DNA from: JAWKTM01 sp041399085
GTDB taxonomy: Bacteria; Planctomycetota; Planctomycetia; Pirellulales; Pirellulaceae
Length of the DNA stretch: 56,550 bases
NCBI GenBank assembly: GCA_041399085.1
Contig: JAWKTM010000046.1
Span: 1 to 56,550 of the forward strand
Direction: 5' to 3'
Part shown: positions 55,378-56,550 of the stretch, in pieces
Numbering within the stretch: position 1 is the stretch's first letter
How the letters are laid out: every line of letters starts with the position of its first letter
The notes under the pieces: generated by a model
Database searches by the model: none
What the model was told of the DNA's origin: nothing
The model's input: only the letters and a program-made list of their open reading frames with translations
Position numbers and translations under genes: made by a program

Positions 55378-56385
55378 GTGACACACAGCGTCCACACCAA
55401 TGACCAGCCGGCCGCCGAAGCGTTGCGGCTGCTGTACGCGCCTGTCTTGGACGAGCTGGCTCGCGTGGAACAGATGCTCAAGCGTGAGATGCGGAGCGAT
55501 TATCCGTTTGTGAATGATTTGGTGCAGTACGGCGTGATGTTGGGCGGCAAGCGTTTGCGGCCGGCGTTGTTGTTGCTGGCGGCCAAGGCGGCGGGCGAAG
55601 CGAACGACGACCATATCACGCTGGCCACCGTGGTCGAGATGATCCACACGGCGACGCTGGTTCACGACGACGTGTTGGACGAAGCGACGATGCGCCGGCA
55701 TTTGGCGACGGTCAATGCTCGCTGGGATAACGAAGCCAGCGTGTTGCTGGGCGATTTTCTGTTCAGCCACGCGTTCTTTTTGGCCAGCACGCTGGATTCA
55801 ACGCACGCTTGCCGGTTGATCGGCCGCGCGACCAACATCGTGTGCGAGGGCGAGATTCGACAGAAGGGAAGCCGCGGCGATTTTCTGTTGAGTGAGGAAG
55901 ATTACATCGGGATCGTGTCGGCGAAGACGGCCGAGTTGTGTGCGGTGAGCTGCCAGTTGGGAGCGATCTACGCTGGGGCTTCCTCGGAGTCGGTCAAGCG
56001 GTTGGCTCAGTTCGGCCGCGATCTCGGCATCGCGTTTCAGATCGCCGATGACTTGCTGGATGTGCAGGGCGACGAGGGTTCGGTCGGCAAGTCGCTGGGG
56101 ACGGATTTGGAGAAGCAGAAGCCGACGTTGCCGCTGATCCGCGTGCTTCAGCAGTTGGAGGGTGACGAGCGAACGGCGTTGGTCGCGGCTCTGGAACGGG
56201 GCGGCGACGAGTTGCGTCCGATGCTGGCGAGTTACTACGACCGGTTTCAGGCGATCGAGTATTCGCGCGAGCAGGCTCAGGCGTATGCCGATCGAGCTCG
56301 GCAGCAGTTGGATCATCTGGCCAGCAACGAGGCGACCGAGACGCTTCGCGCGTTGCCCGAGTTTGTTGTGCATCGCTCGCATTAA
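55378..56385 (+). CDS. Trans-polyprenyl diphosphate synthase
   Basis: A class I isoprenyl diphosphate synthase making a long-chain side chain, probably for menaquinone. First Asp-rich motif ATLVHDDVLDEATMRR, second FQIADDLLDVQG, plus GGKRLRPALLLLAA and KTAELCAVSCQLGAIYAG. GTG 55378 follows AAGGA by 7 bases and is preferred to GTG 55363, which overlaps the moaC stop. About 335 residues. Chain length cannot be read reliably. A repeat array follows the stop. Confidence 0.92.
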   Translation: MTHSVHTNDQPAAEALRLLYAPVLDELARVEQMLKREMRSDYPFVNDLVQYGVMLGGKRLRPALLLLAAKAAGEANDDHITLATVVEMIHTATLVHDDVLDEATMRRHLATVNARWDNEASVLLGDFLFSHAFFLASTLDSTHACRLIGRATNIVCEGEIRQKGSRGDFLLSEEDYIGIVSAKTAELCAVSCQLGAIYAGASSESVKRLAQFGRDLGIAFQIADDLLDVQGDEGSVGKSLGTDLEKQKPTLPLIRVLQQLEGDERTALVAALERGGDELRPMLASYYDRFQAIEYSREQAQAYADRARQQLDHLASNEATETLRALPEFVVHRSH

Positions 56386-56397
56386 CGCGTGAAAGCC

Positions 56398-56491
56398 CCG
56401 CGCTGTGCGCGGGTCACGCGCTGTGCGAGGGTCTCCCGACCCCGCACTGTTGACCAACCACGCGCTGTGCGTGGGTCTCCCGACCCCGCAC
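56398..56491. repeat. REP-like units at the right edge
   Basis: Copies of ACGCGCTGTGCGNGGGTCTC plus CCGACCCCGCAC at 56416-56447 and 56460-56491, preceded by a partial copy at 56398-56415. GCGNGGGTC and GACCCCGC can pair, so each unit is a hairpin, possibly ending the polyprenyl-synthase transcript. Confidence 0.75.
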
Positions 56492-56550
56492 AGTCGACCG
56501 ACCGAAGGTCTCCCGTCATCGGCGAGCGGACGAGCTAGGCAGGAGACCTG

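Noticed and set aside
1..56550. CRISPR array
   Set aside because: Repeats found have no regular unique spacers and no cas genes are present.
1..56550. tRNA or rRNA genes
   Set aside because: No cloverleaf with the GTTCRANNC arm or rRNA-like stretch was seen in the gaps inspected; not an exhaustive scan.

Overview
The window looks like a chromosome piece from a Planctomycetota bacterium, most likely Pirellulales. The evidence is the adjacent DUF1592-type cytochrome / DUF1552 pair with CXXCH and Tat motifs, a very large multi-pass membrane protein, a Bax-inhibitor/DUF309/Lon-N cluster, an Uma2 gene, a degenerate ISKra4 element, GC-rich intergenic REP-like elements and short tandem repeats. Assignment is by family recognition from the translated sequence; no search was run.

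Layout. 0-2.8 kb: a small Xre-type regulator, an internally deleted ISKra4 transposase, and frameshifted DJ-1/PfpI and hypothetical genes. 3-10 kb: an RNase HI-like protein with altered active site, glgB, a NodU-type carbamoyltransferase and ftsH. 10-17 kb: a long inverted repeat, then recQ, an APH-like kinase, a HEAT-repeat membrane protein, a lipoate-ligase-like gene and Uma2, several of them frameshifted. 17.5-25.4 kb: a secreted protein with an acidic linker, a diadenylate-cyclase-domain protein, the Bax1-I/DUF309/Lon-N/HAD operon, CvpA and DUF983. 25.4-30.7 kb: ndk, DJ-1 no. 2, an Nramp transporter, a secreted esterase and a YeiH-type transporter, all broken by indels. 31.2-34.9 kb: a methionine-salvage operon mtnB-mtnD-mtnC ending in a rhamnulokinase-family kinase. 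35-37 kb: a lower-GC AbiE-like two-gene module beside a ParA gene. 37.9-45 kb: nagB, a rhomboid protease and a membrane protein of about 1,675 codons. 45-56.5 kb: DUF1552/DUF1592, an EamA transporter, a CinA-like/nucleotidyltransferase fusion, a DUF433/DUF5615 toxin-antitoxin pair, ispG, tpx, moaC and a trans-polyprenyl diphosphate synthase, with dense repeats around tpx.

The genes cover glycogen synthesis, isoprenoid supply (ispG, polyprenyl synthase), methionine salvage, molybdopterin and lipoate metabolism, amino-sugar catabolism, NAD metabolism (putative) and membrane proteolysis. The best candidates for new biology are (i) the AbiE-like pair whose first protein carries a possible PD-(D/E)XK-like N-terminal domain, (ii) the CinA-like/NMN-adenylyltransferase-like fusion without the CinA catalytic dyad, (iii) the kinase inside the methionine-salvage operon, and (iv) the giant membrane protein. 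Many reading frames are broken by single-base indels while residues stay conserved, in patches (0.6-2.7, 10.4-17 and 22.8-30.4 kb). This looks more like uncorrected read indels than gene decay, and pseudogene calls below should be read with that in mind.
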